NCBI GenBank assembly: GCA_034698045.1
Contig: JAQGAU010000023.1
Location: 1-57,058, forward strand
Length of the DNA stretch: 57,058 nt
Reading direction: 5' to 3'
Source of the DNA: Paramacrobiotus richtersi
Lineage: Eukaryota; Tardigrada; Eutardigrada; Parachela; Macrobiotidae
The stretch's first letter is position 1. Each line of letters begins with the position of its first letter. This document shows positions 1 through 10,917 of the stretch, piece by piece. Made by a program: the position numbers and the translations under genes. Below the pieces are notes generated by a model. It made no database searches. It had not been told where the DNA came from and saw nothing but the letters and a program-made list of their open reading frames with translations.

Positions 1-2327
1 GTCCAATCGGACTATTGGTTCTCGAGTCTATAAAGGATAACCGTTTCAATTTTTGGCTATATATATATGGAGGACAAGCAGCTGGCTCGCCTTCGGCGAG
101 CCGCAACTTGCTGTACTATGGAAATTTAGGATCATGAAGTTTAAGTGAATATATCACATTATGTTTGTACCAACTGAAACTGACTGTAGAGTTTTCAATG
201 TGAATTTTGATAATATTAAAACCAATGGAAGGAGTATAAAGGTTTCAGCAGCCGCAAAACTCTTGGTGGTTGGTTTAATACACGAACATTATCTGATAGC
301 TAGGCGGACTTCCGTCTGGGTTTACTTTTGTTTTGTGCGGAATTGCATGCTGTAAAAAACCCCGGTAAGAGTTATAAAATCTTTTTTATCGGGTCCAATG
401 ACAGTACAAATCAGGACACAACTTCGGAAAACTATCATCGTTTATGTATCCAAATTAATTATTAGTTTTAACACTTCTGGGCTTCTTCTGTATAATTACT
501 TCACAGGACCACTTTGTATTAGATTACTCGGCGCAAAAGAATACGTTTTATGACCTCGACGTGCAAGAATGCCATCAGCATTTGTAGAACTTTCGGATGA
601 ATGCGACTGCCGTGGGAAAATAGAGTTACTATCCCGGATAGGCAGCTGAAAAACTATCTATCTATCTGAATATCCACTTGCATTTCATCGGAGAAATTTT
701 ATGAACACAACTAAAGCTAAATATCCGCTTTCTTCACAGAAAAATCGACCGCAAAATCAACGTCAAAGAAATGCTGAGATATTCGGCTGTCTCGCCCGAC
801 ATTGCCCAAAATCTCTTCAGACACCAGGACTTATTTTTTCAAAATATGAATACAGATTCGCTGTAGCTGTTTTAAAGACGAATTAAAAACAAATTGCGTT
901 AGTTGTTCGCCAAGGAAAGGTTGAACTCATAACGCCCGTATGCACAGACCACAAATTCGTTGAGCGGTTCGTCTGCTGCGCATTGGCGGCGGGCGCTCCG
1001 CGCCGCCGTCAAAGCTCGCGACTCGAACTGACCCGCCGGATAGCCACAGCATTAAAAAGTTGTGGGTTAAAGATTTCTGATACCAGGCTTCATAGTTTAG
1101 CAGTACCGCCACAACAGTAAACTTGTCGTCTATCCAGGTATATTGCTGTAGGATTGTGATATGAATTCCTGGCCTTTACATTGTTTTGCGACGATTTTTT
1201 TCACGAAATATGCAGCATCTGAAATACACCGCCGTTAAAAATAAATGGTTTTAAGAAAAAATGGATTTAAAGTTGAAGAAGAGAAAGATTGTATTTAAAG
1301 TAAAAAATGTAAAAATGTTAAAAATGTTTTATGTAAAAAATGTATTTAAGGTTTACGAAAAGAATGTTTAAGAAATAATTTAGTTACGGTTTTAAAACGA
1401 TGGGTACTTGCGCAAGTCCAAAGCCACCCCCATTTAGTACTTGCTCGAAACATTTTGTAATCACCTGATGTGATATTTGAATGGAATTTCTGGCCTTCTG
1501 CACAGTTTTCGACGATGTTTTCCCACGGAGCACACAGTCTTTTAAAAAATAAATCGCGCTATTTTTTAACCGCCTTATTTTAGATACCGCTTTAAAAGAA
1601 CATTCAATTGTTTACGAATACGCTCTGGAATTACTATGCCTTGGTGAAACCGTGAAAGAAACTGTTTGTAACCAAACCAGCAGACTCAGAAGATCTGGCT
1701 TTTCAGGGGTGCTACTAATCAATGAGCACAGCACGCCCCTAAGCATGTACACTGGACATGAGCATGAGCCTTTACATTAGCATGTGCATGAATCGACGTA
1801 AACAGACCAAATGCGCAAGAATTTACGCGCGTTATCTATTTCCTGCATTTTTTTGTGAAAAAATGTGTGATGAAAAACATACCGTAATGGTTTTCCAACA
1901 CGCTGTATACTTCAATATTTTTCCATTGCTTCGAACACATTACTTTCGTCAACAAATTATTTTCGCTGGCCCATACCCACGGAATTGACCCACACCATGC
2001 TCTGGTTACCAATTTGGTTCTTGCGAATTCTAAGGCGTTCGTCCAATTCTTGTTGAAAATTTTTTCACGGTACTCTTCTTCACGAGATTTTCTTTCTAAT
2101 GATACCTAAACGAAAACAGTCCGATGGTCCGTTAAGGCCCCATCGACTGGTACACGTTTCAGAATTTAGCTTTATATAATATTGGGAGGATATCTGATCC
2201 TCTGACCTCTCTTGCCCCATTGTCCACTGAGCTATTCACCAGACAATGGAAAAACTTTGAAATCTAATTCTGAATGAGAAAGTTTTTCCGATTTGGGATT
2301 GCGAGACGACAATCGACGTCTTTTTGT
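1..2327. other. Gene-free left flank
   Basis: No open frame here shows a domain, a hydrophobic signal or splice-consistent continuation. The sequence is AT-rich with stops in all frames. A pair of related sub-copies (about 1157-1215 and 1457-1535) and A/T-rich slippage tracts around 1255-1380 are the only structure seen. Confidence 0.6.
1157..1535 (+). repeat. Diverged direct repeat, two copies about 300 bp apart
   Basis: A segment at about 1157-1215 (an ATTCCTGGCCTT core, then a CGACGATTTTTT-like run, then CACGAAATATGCAG) recurs at about 1457-1535 with ATTTCTGGCCTT, CGACGATGTTTTCCCACGGA and similar spacing. Both copies are followed by AT-rich sequence mentioning a CCGTTAAAA/CCGCCTT-type motif. 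This is an old local duplication of unknown origin. Confidence 0.4.
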
Positions 2328-2476
2328 CCAGAAACTAACAACCGAAACGGAATTCGAAAAAGTTTGAAAATGATTAAATAAATCCGGAAGAACACTTTTT
2401 GAAGTGTTTTTTTTTCGGATTTATTTCGTAATTTTTGTGTTTTCTCCAGAATTCTTTCGGTTGCTAGTCATTCTGG
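2328..2476. repeat. Foldback (MITE-like) element, about 149 bp
   Basis: The two halves are inverted copies. The left end reads CCAGAAACTAACAACCGAAA and the right end, reverse-complemented, reads CCAGAATGACTAGCAACCGA. Near the centre AAATAAATCCG on the left pairs with CGGATTTATTT on the right around an AACACTT...AAGTGTT inner stem. The whole segment could fold into one long imperfect hairpin. It has no coding capacity. This is the form expected of a miniature inverted-repeat transposon; no clear target-site duplication was seen. Confidence 0.6.
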
Positions 2477-2487
2477 TTTTTGGTCAA

Positions 2488-2590
2488 TGGTCAATGGTTT
2501 TACTTCAGGTGCTGGCACCCCGTATTTGCTAGTAGCTGGGATTTGATATCTGGTTTGTATACGCATATGAAGGTTTCATACGCGCTTCCC
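2488..2590 (-). repeat. Inverted dispersed repeat, left arm
   Basis: The reverse complement of this ~100 bp arm matches 4448-4545 at roughly three quarters of positions, sharing GCGCGTAT, GTATACAAA, AAATCCCAGCTACTA, AGCAAATAC and CCAGCACCTGAAG in the same order. The two arms bracket the LINE remnant at 2.85-4.01 kb. Confidence 0.65.
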
Positions 2591-2849
2591 TCTTATGCGC
2601 AGAAAGCTGAGCTGTTTCGGAAGCCGGCCGCCATTGTCTGTATTTTAACAACAGCAAACAATTTATAAAATTTTTTTCTCAAAAAAATAGTTCCGCCGTT
2701 CTAATTAATATATGGCTGATGGATGTGCCGTGATGCACAGCGGGCGGCCATTTTCTAGCCAACTGCGGACGTGCAAAAATTCAAGTGGCATCTTACGCTG
2801 CCTTTACGCTCTCCATCCCTTTAAGACTAAGAGTGGCCAGTGTGTTTAG

Positions 2850-4013
2850 CACAAAAAAATTCGAACAAGTGCGAGACAGCTGGACATATCAGTTACACAA
2901 AGCCGAGAAACTCGTTAAACTTGTCCGGTGTACTGTCGGACCATTGGCTTCCAATCGATAGTCCAGGTTTTGAATTTATTTTGCGATTTGAGGTCTTACG
3001 ACGTTTTTAGAAAGCCACGAAGTCAGTGCGGTGGAGGAGTAGCTGTTATAACCAGAAAAATATTCAGGGGTTATAGAATGCCAGGGTTAGAGCGCAGTTA
3101 GTCTTGAGGCAATTTTCATAGGGTTGCAGTGTCCCAAACTGGTAGTTGCAGTTATCTACGCCCGGCCATCCTCGGTCCGAGAGACAATTCCGATATTATT
3201 ATCAACGTTGTTATTATCAAGTTGATAAGAACAGTACGAACAGTTGACGATATTTCCGAAAATGCCTTGTACAGCTCAGATCAGTTCTCCTATCGGAAGA
3301 AGCATTCCTCCGAACTGCAGCCACCGCTGGTTGTCAATAGATGCAAGCCGTAGGCTGGAATGAGCATGTGGAGAATGTTGCCTTGAAGGTCAACAAGGTG
3401 TCAAGCTACATCAATGCGCTTTTGCCACGCAGTCAACAAGCAGCAAAGATCCATCTGTTCAAAGCACTGGCACAACCAGTCTTGGACTACTGCTGCACCG
3501 TTTACAGTCCCAAATTAATCGGCCCGGCTGAGACAATATAAAAATGTGTTAAACGCTTCTTCCGCACAATTAAGAACCCATTATCCCAAGATATCGTGGA
3601 TGACTGGGGAAATTATGATGATCTGCTGAAACAGTCCGGTTTGGAATGGCAGTGGAATCGTCGCCAGCAGCTATCTCTTGTTTGGACATACCGGTTGGTC
3701 TTGGGCATGCTCCCGTATGGCCAACATCTGTTTGCAACGGTAACACCAGTCACGCCGATGCATGCCACGCGCCGTGTGGTTAAGTTACACGTACATCCAT
3801 TTATTATCAGTAAAGCAACTGCCTGACAATGATGGATTTGTAGCGGACATGGTCCCGCTATGGAATGCCTGAAAGCTGGACGTGTCTGATTATGCCACGC
3901 TTAACAGTTTCGAAAGAGCACTCGAAAAAATAGCATGGGTTGAACTTTTAAGTGATAGCAAGCTGTCAGTGCGCTTCGGTGAGAAGTTTCTGGAACGTAA
4001 TGCCGGGTTTTAA
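2850..4013 (+). pseudogene. Decayed non-LTR (LINE) retrotransposon, endonuclease and RT tail remnants
   Basis: The 5' part has pieces typical of an APE-type LINE endonuclease, notably a GGGVAVIT stretch near 3031-3055 preceded by a LSDHWLP-like stretch. The 3' part, from about 3341, has the pattern of the post-catalytic region of Jockey/CR1-like reverse transcriptases: a W..H+E...KVNK start, then HLFKALAQPVLDYCCTVYSP, then a basic FFRTIK segment and a QSGLEWQWNRRQQLSL motif. An in-frame stop at about 3539 and frame changes in both parts mean it cannot encode a working protein. The catalytic RT core (YxDD) is absent. The match to the LINE class is from family knowledge; the clade is uncertain. 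Confidence 0.65.
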
Positions 4014-4447
4014 ATGTCACTATTTTTTCCGGATCCTTGTACGGTTGTTGCTTTCCGGTCGTCTATGAGATCTGTTGTTTTGAGCGAAAATGTCTTGACC
4101 GTGAAGCAGGTTGGCCTGGTGGTCTTAAGACAATAAACCGTGTACTACCACTAATATTACTTGTACTGTAGTTGATATAATATTTGTATACTTTAATATT
4201 TGTATACTTTACTGTAATAAAATAAATGAACAGCCCATGCTGTTTATAAGCTGTCGAAAGGATCTGATAGCAACCGGTAAGCGGTGCTGCCTGGCAAACC
4301 TAGTCTACAGCTGTTCTTATCATCGTCAACCAACAGAACTGTATCTGTACTTATCTTGGCGAACATAGATTTGCCAATTCACGGAAATTGTGGCCACAGA
4401 ATCATAGCGGTACGGAACCTCACCCAGTTCATAAACCGTCAGAAGGT

Positions 4448-4545
4448 GAGCGCGTATAAAAACCGTCATATTCGTATACAAAACTGATACCAAATCCCAG
4501 CTACTAACGTTAGCAAATACCAGATACCAGCACCTGAAGCAGATA
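4448..4545 (+). repeat. Inverted dispersed repeat, right arm
   Basis: This is the partner of 2488-2590 in opposite orientation. It is followed by a short GATACCAG/CCAGATACCA-rich tract (about 4530-4575) that looks like local slippage. Confidence 0.65.
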
Positions 4546-5592
4546 CCACAGACCATAAGTCCAGATACCAGTCTGGACGTAGCTTCTAGGTCCAGTACCA
4601 TACCATTTCCCAGATGACCAGGTCCAGTCGCAGATCATAATTACAGGTTTTCGTAGTACGCTGCTTTTAAACCCCATTATAACACGCAGCCGGATCTGTA
4701 AATGTGTACTTTCTAAACTACGGTACAGCGCATGTGCAGAACACATTTACTAGTTGGCTGTCACAGTGAAAGCGTCAATTTGCTTTTTCGTAAGGCAAGA
4801 TAGATGTTACACGAAAGGCATAACCTTTTCATTTCGTAAAGGAATATGACCCAAGTTACTCTTCACTTCAGCGGTTCTTGACAAGCAGGTGAGTTGTTAC
4901 TTTTTTGCGCTCCAACGCCGTATATTACTACAAACCGCTTAATTAAGTGCTTAAGCGCAGCCGCCGTTGTTGTTGTAGTAACTAGGAGTCCTTTCACAAC
5001 CTCCCTAATAAAATAAAGTTTTATTGTACGCACAACCCTGCGGCCCCGGCTTGTTAGAGGAGGTTTGAGTACTTATACTAATATCAGACACTCATCTGTT
5101 AAGCAGGTCGTTGCCTGTCGAGCGCGAAGGATTCTAGAAATTGCGATTGAGTAAAGTGCTGGAACACACGGGCAAACGGTACCAGTTCGACTCCGCGTAA
5201 GTTCCTTCGATATGAGGGAAAGAGAGAGTAAAATCACCATTTGAAACGCATAAATTCAGTTTAGCTGTCCAATCAGTAAGACTTTCACACAGCCAGAGGG
5301 AGTGTTCTTACCGCGCACCGGTGCTGAAAGACGAACTGTGTAATTTTGTGAGAAAACGTTAGTTAGAACTTTGCCAGCCGCGGCTGCATGGTTGCAACAT
5401 CAGCGTAGACGGAAGTCAGAACTCTATTCTCCCTCTCTGTTATATTTGCCTGAATGTGACTAGTTTATCATTCCATTCAAAAATCCATTCAAAGCCATTC
5501 AAAAACTGCATAACGAAAACACTTTTCTGGATTAAGTTTTGTATTCTGCTGAAAATTCTAAAATAAATACAAAAGAACGGAAATTAGAGCAT
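4546..5592. other. Gene-free interval
   Basis: Nothing recognisable as coding on either strand. The interval holds scattered AATAAA-like motifs and one pyrimidine-rich tract, but no frame with domain character. Confidence 0.5.
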
Positions 5593-6222
5593 CTAATTCT
5601 AATTGTTTTGTGTAATAGTGGTTTAGATTCCGCTTTACCGGAACTGAACTCTTGGAGATTGGAATTACGAGATCCTATCGTTCAGACTAATTTCAGTGTT
5701 TAATATTGACTCGCTGACGCTATCCCGTATTGGGTTAAGTGCAAAAAGCACTGTTTTCAAAGGCAACAGTCCAAACACTTCGTGGAACCGGCGCTGAGTA
5801 ATCATTTTGCGAGCAGGTTTAAGCGACTCGTGTCAAAGTATAACATTGGAATCCAAACAATGGGGGGATAAACTTCGCTTGTTAGCAGTGTTAGCCTAAC
5901 GCCAGTAAAAAATCTCCCGTAATCTATCGCTGTGCTCTGAGGTGGTCCGAAGTGGTTGGTAAACACGGATATTACCATTTCTTTGTTGATTTTTCTCCGC
6001 GAAATCCCTACTGTATACTTTCGTTAGTGTTGTATTTCCATGATCAAGGCAGAGACTAGGGATTAACAGCACAATGGGATTGAATTATGTGTTTTTGTGT
6101 TCGTTATCGTTGCAAGCGGCGCGTGCGACACATGACGCGAGACAGCCAGTTATTTATTTAGCAACAGTTTAAATAGTCTGGATCACCAAAGTGGGCGCAT
6201 TATGCAGTCGTAACTTTGGGTA
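5593..6222 (+). repeat. Long direct repeat, copy 1 (upstream region of the receptor gene)
   Basis: About 630 bp that recurs in the same orientation at 10305-10917 with roughly 80-85% identity by eye. Shared blocks include AATAGTGGTTTAGATTCCGC, AAGTGCAAAAAGCACTGTTT, AACCGGCGCTGAGTAATCA, AAAATCTCCCG and CCAAAGTGGGCGCATTATGC. It ends 74 bp before the receptor start codon, so it probably contains that gene's promoter and 5' leader. Whether it is a duplicated promoter or a mobile repeat that became one is unresolved. Confidence 0.8.
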
Positions 6223-6295
6223 AAACCTAAAGTAACCTCCCTGCTGTAATTTTGTAAAAAACAATATATTTCACATTCGGCACTTATTAGCGACC

Positions 6296-8531
6296 ATGCG
6301 GCGCTCCATTCTTCGCGTTCGGATTTGGATCACAGCGTCAGCATTGACTCTCGTTCGACGGATGGACGCATATGCTAAATGTTCGTTCAGAGTCCCTACA
6401 GTGTACGCCTTAATACTGAATGTCTGCGGGATGCCACGCCTATGCCAGTCAAGATCCAATATTCTGTCCTTTTTTTGGACAGCCTGGTCCTTTGTTTTAG
6501 CCGCTTTCCAGATGGCTGTCACATTGGGATACCAGACAGCAATGATGGAGAACATGGATTTGGCCCTGATTAGAGATTTGGACTTGTTTGCGTTTCTGAA
6601 GGCAGGAGCAAGAATTCTTGTCGGAACGCACGGAATACTAGTTATCATTGTATTTCACCTCAGTTCAGCCGATCTGCGCGAGACGGAAAGCTTCTTACAA
6701 GAACTTATGTTTGCACATATCAAAAAGAAATCCTACCTGCGCTCCTGGGCTTTAGCTTGTGTTTGGGTTATCGTCGTTATTGCCTGTGGATTGGTTGGCG
6801 AAACACTGGGGGAGTCGGGTTTCAAGGTGATGAGCACGTGGAACACAACGGATTGGTATGTGCCGCAGGTGTTTTTCCGTTTCCCGGGTAATGTATCCTG
6901 GAACACGACAGCAACAGTCGCTGCTCCTGTCGCAGTCTTGTTTGGCCTCTGTGAGTACGTTTATCTCTCCGTGCCATACGGAATACTAATTGCCTGGCTA
7001 TGGCCACTTGTAAACGAAGCCAGTCAAGTTCGTCGAACTCTGAAACAAATGATATCGCGGAAAGCGTTTGACGATGTGATGCTTTCCTGCAATAAATACC
7101 AAGATTTGCGATGTTGCATCATGAGCATCAACGAGTCATTCGGACTACTGATATTCGTCAGCATTCTCCAGTCCACTGCCTGCAGTCTGGTCATCATCGG
7201 AATCCTGCTTAATGCAGAGGTGGATAAGCTGAAAAATGCTGACCTGACGTTCTTATTTGTTGGAGTTGTATCCGGCACGCTTCAAACATCCCTCATGGCA
7301 ATGCTGAATAATAACGTAAGTAAAGAACTACAGCGGGCGTAAATTAACACAATCACACTGGAACACGTTTCCCAAGGACAGTTTGTGGTGTCCAGAACAT
7401 GTGTGACTTCTGGTGACAAAGCAATCAGAATATAAACCACCTGACCTGATTTCGCCTAATACACATAAAAGTGGACATATATGGCTGCCGACGGCACTCA
7501 GCCGCCACGGAAATCAGTACGTCTTGTTTTAGTGCATGTTGAAACCAGGTTGTCACTTTGGTGAAACCAGGTTGTAACTTTGTTAAAAAAAACTTGCAGA
7601 TGTTGTTTATGAGAACCGGCGAAAGTAGGTCAACGTGGGCTTTGGTGCACTCTTTAAGGTTGAAGATTATGCGCGGCAAAGTTCCAGTCTGGCACTGGCA
7701 ACTGTTCTCTCACGTGCTAATTGGAAGAACGTTCTGATTCGACTGTTTTTCATTAATCCCGTATTTGGACCTGTGCCCATAAAACCACAGAACAATCAGC
7801 TGAACAAACCAGTAACTCATCACAAAAAGAAAAGTATTTAACCGCCGCCTTATATAACGTTGCTCGGCACGGATATCTGGATAAGTGAAACTGACAGACC
7901 TCCCGCAAACAAAACCTTTCCTAGCGCGCATGGAATACTTTTCTAATAAAGCAGTTTTAATCACCTGTGCTAAATTGCCGAATCTCATCGAAGCAATCGA
8001 ATGGGAATAACTTGTCTTGGACTTCGCTTAGGCTCAGTAAAGTTTTCCTGTCATAATCACTGTCGAAGTGGATATACAGGATCATGTTTAATGTGCATAT
8101 TTTGCAGATGCAACGAATAGTCCAATTGGCAACGTACATCAGGGACAATCGGGCAGCGCACCAGAGTGTCCGAGATCAGTGTCAGCAGCTGCTCGATCAG
8201 TCTCTTCCTGATCATACAATGCTTATGGCCGCTAATATCTTCGGGATAACTAGATCGCACTTGATTTCGGTATGCGAAATTAAAGCCCATACAGGGTCGT
8301 TTATCAAATTCCGCACTCGGCATATGATCGACCAAATATGACTCTAATTTACTGCAGTTTATTTCCGCAGCCCCAACTGACGAACTGTTTTTCGCTAAAG
8401 AAATCTTCTAGACTGCTTAGTACGACTTTCGAACGACTAACCATTTCCGGGTTGGGTTGCAGATTTTAACCCTTTTGGCTGGATACGCCATGGTTCTAAT
8501 CGGATTCCGCACCGGCAAATCTAAGCCTTAG
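6296..8531 (+). CDS. Gustatory-receptor-like seven-transmembrane chemoreceptor, three exons
   Basis: Exons 6296-7315, 8108-8269 and 8463-8531 join in phase 0 at both junctions to give about 416 residues, the usual size for the insect-type gustatory receptor family (membrane ligand-gated channels for chemicals). Exon 1 carries most hydrophobic segments, for example around residues 60-80, 150-165, 205-235 and 280-330. Donors are AAC|GTAAGT and TCG|GTATGC; acceptors are TTTTGCAG and GGGTTGCAG. Exon 2 has the family C-terminal look: a charged helix, then AANIFGITRSHLIS. Exon 3 encodes the last membrane helix, starting ILTLLAGYAMVLIGF, then a short basic tail and TAG. NNT/NTT glycosylation-type sites fall in a predicted loop near residues 180-205. 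The classical TYhhhhhQF signature is replaced by LLAGYAMVLIGF, so the receptor is divergent. The upstream flank is the duplicated repeat. Confidence 0.75.
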
Positions 8532-8559
8532 ACTTATCTCCGGCGTAAGCGAACCATCA

Positions 8560-8728
8560 CAGCACGCCCTGCTTCACTGCCCACTGCACCTGCCTACATG
8601 GGAGCTGGTTCTCGGAAAGCTCGTGTGTAGGGTGCCAGATATCTTGCAGTACTTCAACCAGTGTCTCAACAGCAAGCACCGGAACTCGGTTTTGGACCAA
8701 GGCATGCGCGGTTTTGGGCAACTGAACT
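8560..8728 (+). pseudogene. Possible retroelement-derived fragment
   Basis: A short open stretch begins HCPLHLPTWELVLGKL and ends at a TAG near 8728. A histidine-cysteine 'HCP' followed by a helical segment is common at the end of LINE reverse transcriptases, but the fragment is short and has no partner sequence. It could equally be chance. Confidence 0.2.
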
Positions 8729-8739
8729 AGGAACGATGC

Positions 8740-10304
8740 AAGAGATTACTTTCATGGAAAAGTAGTTCTCGATGGCGGTTGGGAATAGGACACACTACTG
8801 GTATTAGTAGCAGTCCGTCTCCATGTTTATTATTTTTTGCTTGCATCCATGTAAGGTAAAACCGAAATGTGCAGTTCCGTTTTTCAAGTGTTCTGCTCAC
8901 TTTGCTCGGTCTACGCTAGCTGTTATTGGTACGGATGCTTCTACATAACGCCGACTGCTCTGTTTGTTCGATTATTCTATATACATCTACGCTCTTTAGC
9001 TTTATGCGTAGCCTTTTAATGCCATTCCGAACGTTATGGCCCTGCTGGACGAATTGTGTCAGAGGAATAAACTTGTTGTCGTTCTTGCACTTGCAATGAG
9101 CTGTTTACGTGCTTCCTGGCTTTCGTCACGAACTTACGGTTTCGGAAGGATCTCTGATCAAAGCCATTTGCCGGGTAGAGATTGGCGAGTGGATTATTGA
9201 GGGTTTCAAGGCGAAGCTTAATTTTGTTTAGAGTGGGCGTCTTTCCGAAACTAAAGGATTGTATCTATCACCTGTGCAATTCATTGTCTTATTCATATTT
9301 ACCACGTTTTTGTGTTCCGCGGGCAAAATGCTCTCCGCAAGGCATCACCACCCTTTTATGTCCACGTCCAGGAAACTACCGACGATATTTAGCTGGGCGG
9401 ATAATTACTAATACTACAAAATACAGCTAAAAAAATATTGTGTTTCCGTTATGCAGTTTTCGAAGCATTACTTTTCGAGCATTACTTAAGGCCACAGGCC
9501 GTGATGTAGGCAGCAGTTATGGTGGGTTCCGAATTTCAACCGTTTCTTTCTGCTCGTGCACTCATCGCTTATCTGGGTATCAGGATCCAGTGTAGAATCT
9601 GTTACTCTTTTGTACTGCCAGTTCTTTCTCTGCCCTGTCACACAACGGTTGCAGAAAATAGGTGCATTGTTTCGCCTTATTAAAAACGTCTTGGCTATAC
9701 TGCGCTCTTTTCTTTCTGTTGCTGTTTTTTTTTTCTTTTTCTGTTTTTTATGACAATCAAAGCACACATCAGTCATCGTCATTAAAAGAACCAGGCACAC
9801 AAAGAGCATTTCCCTTCTGTTCCAAAATGTTGATGTTTGGAAAGAAAAAACAATATGCTCCTTGGTTTTCCAAGACTGCGTTCAGCCGGTCTCCGATTTT
9901 CTTGAAGAAAAGGACGGCATCCATGCCCCAGGTTCCAAAGGTTTCAAACGCCAGTGGTACAAACTCACACTGACTGCTCAGTGCCGCCTATATTCGCCGC
10001 TGTTTCATTTCCACTACTGCCGCCGCCGTGCCGGCCCTTTCTGGTGTGTCTGCAACGTATGTCGGAGCCACCGTGTTCACTACCGTCACATCGTGGACCG
10101 CGTTTTTTCCTCCTGTGACCGGTACTCTCGTTGTGCCGTCTGGGCGCTTTCCTTGCTCGCGAATTAGACCTGGTGGTTCCCTTTATCGCGTGGCATTGTA
10201 CCGTTGACGCTGTTCTTGTTATCTTATTTTTTCTGCGATGGTGCCTGGTCCGCCTGCCAGCACTTCTTTTACACGTCTTTCTTCTTCTAATTGAAGTTTT
10301 TTGT
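8740..10304. other. Gene-free interval
   Basis: Overlapping short open frames on both strands around 9.5-10.4 kb are low in complexity (Arg/His-rich one way, Cys/Leu-rich the other) and show no domain. A pyrimidine tract at about 9705-9750 explains the Phe-rich frames there. Confidence 0.5.
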
Positions 10305-10917
10305 TTTAATTCTGGTTGTTTCGTATAATAGTGGTTTAGATTCCGCTTTACCAGAACTGAACTCTTGGAATTACGAGGTGCGATCACTCAGACTAATTTC
10401 AAAATTTAATATTGGCTCACTATCCCGTATTTGGTTAAGTGCAAAAAGCACTGTTTTCGTAGGCCACAATCCAAACAATTCGTTGAACCGGCGCTGAGTA
10501 ATCACTTTGCGAGCAGGCTTGAGCGACTCGTGTCACGGCATAACGTTGCAGTCCAAACAACTGGGGATAAACTTATCTAGTGATTACCAAACACTATTAA
10601 AAATCTCCCGCAGTCTACTGCTGTGCTTTGAGGTGGTCCAAAGTGGATGGTAAATACGGATGTCACCATGCCTTTGTTGAGTTTTCTCAGTCCCTACTGT
10701 GTACTTTCGCCAGTGATATATTCCACGGTCATGGCACCACAGTCTAGATAATTATGGATAGCACCCTGGGACTGAATTACCCTTGTTTTTGTGTTAGTTA
10801 TCGTTTGCAAGTGGCGCATGCGGCACAAGCCGCGAGACAACTATTTATTTATTTAGCAAGAGTTTAAATAGTCTCGATTACCAAAGTGGGCGCATTATGC
10901 AGCTGTAACTTTGGGTA
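10305..10917 (+). repeat. Long direct repeat, copy 2 (orphan copy)
   Basis: Second copy of the 5593-6222 repeat. It carries several small indels relative to copy 1 and is not followed by any receptor coding sequence; after TTTGGGTA the two copies lose similarity at once. Confidence 0.8.

Noticed and set aside
5160-5210. CCAGTTCGACTCCGCG, possible tRNA T-arm
   Set aside because: No cloverleaf could be folded around it and no A box lies upstream.
9965-10387. 140-codon minus-strand Arg/His-rich frame
   Set aside because: Low-complexity translation opposite a pyrimidine-rich tract and running into the repeated region; no domain or splice support.
5593-10917. Direct repeats as LTRs of an intact LTR retrotransposon
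   Set aside because: The interval between them holds a receptor gene and no gag, protease, RT or integrase; no clear TG...CA ends or target duplication were seen.
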